Source of the DNA: Eubacteriales bacterium
GTDB lineage: Bacteria; Bacillota; Clostridia; Oscillospirales; CAG-382
Reading direction: 5' to 3'
NCBI GenBank assembly: GCA_028701715.1
Contig: JAQVQF010000146.1
Coordinates: forward strand, 1-5,684
Length of the DNA stretch: 5,684 nucleotides
Below, piece by piece: positions 4,800 to 5,684 of the stretch. Each line of letters begins with the position of its first letter. Position 1 is the stretch's first letter. The notes under the pieces are model-generated. The model did not search any database. It worked only from the letters and a program-made list of their open reading frames with translations, and was not told the DNA's origin. The translations under genes and the position numbers were made by a program.

Positions 4800-5684
4800 T
4801 CAATCCGGTATTGCATAATAAAACTTTAGACTTAAATCTTTTTCGGTACCGTCTTCAAAGACCAACATACAGTTCATTTTATATTCAATAGCGTTCAGGT
4901 CGCGGGGACGCAGGTATGCAAGCGTCTTGTCTTCTATTAATTCACAATCCTTTACTTCCTTCAGTCCTTTGTCTTTATATATTTTTTTCAACAGACCTAC
5001 CGCTCCGTCTATATATACTTCATCAGTCCAGTCCGGGACACTTACTCCCTCCAGCACGCTGCTTGAATGTTTTCTATAATTTCTTATATTACCATAATAA
5101 TCTGTTTGGACAATCAGACTCATTACCACCACATTATTTATATATTTATCATACTGTATACCATATTCTGTATCGGTATCACCTTTAAAACCGTTATCGA
5201 CCCAGGTCCATTCCTTTAAATCAATGTATTGTTTTAGGAACTCATCCGCGATCGATTTTGCTTGTTCTCCCGTTATGTATTCTATCTTTTTTATATAATC
5301 TTCCGGAAACCGAATAAAATAAAATGACATCAACTCGTTGGTAAATTTATCAAATGTTAGTGTAATTATTGAAGAACCTTGAGAAGATCCGTATGTTATC
5401 GTTGCCTCTTTTAAAGTATATAGATAGCATGTGTATTCATAATCAGCAGTTATTGGGTATCCCAGTATTTCGGCAGTAATCGATTTTTCTACATCATCTT
5501 CAACTTTAGTTTCACTACCCACATAATCAACCATATATTCATCATTATATAAATCCGGATTATTTCTAAAATAACTGTCATATACCAACACCAAAGGATC
5601 TTCTGGCGGTTTATTGTTTTTTTCGCATCCGCTTATACCTAAAAGTATTATACCTGTCATTAATATTGTTATGATTTTCTTCAT
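4800..5684 (-). CDS. Putative lipoprotein of unknown function, copy 2 (294 aa, start at window edge)
   Basis: Paralogue of the downstream gene, about 79% identical by hand alignment, with one 3-residue insertion near residues 100-105 (Ser/Gly-rich, GSSQGSS). The signal peptide is MKKIITILMTGIILLGISGC, with Cys20 in lipobox ISGC and a linker EKNNKPPEDP. The same candidate PepSY/YcdB-like stretch is present (TGEQAKSIADEFL, YDKYINNVVVM, QTDYYGNIRNY), and the C-terminal 100 residues are the best conserved part of the pair. The ATG is the last codon of the window and matches the start of copy 1, so the frame is probably complete, but its ribosome site and promoter are not visible. The role is unknown; an exported, membrane-anchored sensor, inhibitor or binding protein would all fit. 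Confidence 0.85.
   Translation of the reverse strand: MKKIITILMTGIILLGISGCEKNNKPPEDPLVLVYDSYFRNNPDLYNDEYMVDYVGSETKVEDDVEKSITAEILGYPITADYEYTCYLYTLKEATITYGSSQGSSIITLTFDKFTNELMSFYFIRFPEDYIKKIEYITGEQAKSIADEFLKQYIDLKEWTWVDNGFKGDTDTEYGIQYDKYINNVVVMSLIVQTDYYGNIRNYRKHSSSVLEGVSVPDWTDEVYIDGAVGLLKKIYKDKGLKEVKDCELIEDKTLAYLRPRDLNAIEYKMNCMLVFEDGTEKDLSLKFYYAIPD

Larger units (their letters stand above)
3866..5684. repeat. Tandem direct duplication of a lipoprotein gene
   Basis: The two copies are collinear with a constant offset of 934 bp over their 3' halves, shifted later by a 9-bp indel. Long exact DNA matches include 3962-3988 against 4896-4922 (27 bp). Similarity stops at the stop codons: sequence after copy 2 (4742-4799) does not resemble sequence after copy 1. 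This is a gene-sized tandem duplication of some age, not an assembly artefact, since divergence is spread through both copies while both frames stay open. Confidence 0.85.

Overview
The window looks like chromosomal sequence from a Gram-positive anaerobe of the class Clostridia, perhaps a gut Oscillospiraceae- or Lachnospiraceae-type organism. The grounds are an adenylosuccinate lyase of the form common in those families, lipoproteins with a classical lipobox, purine-rich Shine-Dalgarno sites and a near-consensus sigma-A promoter. This placement is inferred from remembered family resemblance, not from a search. Every gene I can support lies on the minus strand, so transcription runs from the right edge to the left.

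Right part (about 3866-5684): two tandem paralogous lipoprotein genes of unknown function, 294 and 291 codons, 58 bp apart and about 79% identical at protein level by hand alignment. They are AT-rich (spot-counted lines give roughly 27-35% GC). The upstream copy begins with an ATG on the last three bases of the window, so its promoter and any further copies lie outside.

Middle (3522-3865): a 344-bp intergenic region with no gene but much structure. In minus-strand order it holds a near-consensus promoter just after the second lipoprotein gene, a GC-rich hairpin followed by a U-rich tract, an extended -10 promoter candidate, a cluster of TTCTATA/TATAGAA palindromes, and competing short inverted repeats just before pyrG. 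It may be a long regulated pyrG leader, or a terminator plus small RNA followed by a separate pyrG promoter.

Left part (1-3521, near 50% GC): a likely operon of three core metabolic genes. pyrG (CTP synthase) is followed 63 bp later by an alaA-type alanine/glutamate aminotransferase, and 49 bp later by purB (adenylosuccinate lyase), which runs off the left edge. The three connect through nucleotide and glutamate/glutamine metabolism: PyrG consumes glutamine and releases glutamate, AlaA exchanges amino groups between glutamate and alanine, and PurB acts twice in purine synthesis. The core genes are ordinary and intact as far as they can be read. The parts worth a second look are the pyrG upstream region and the duplicated lipoproteins.
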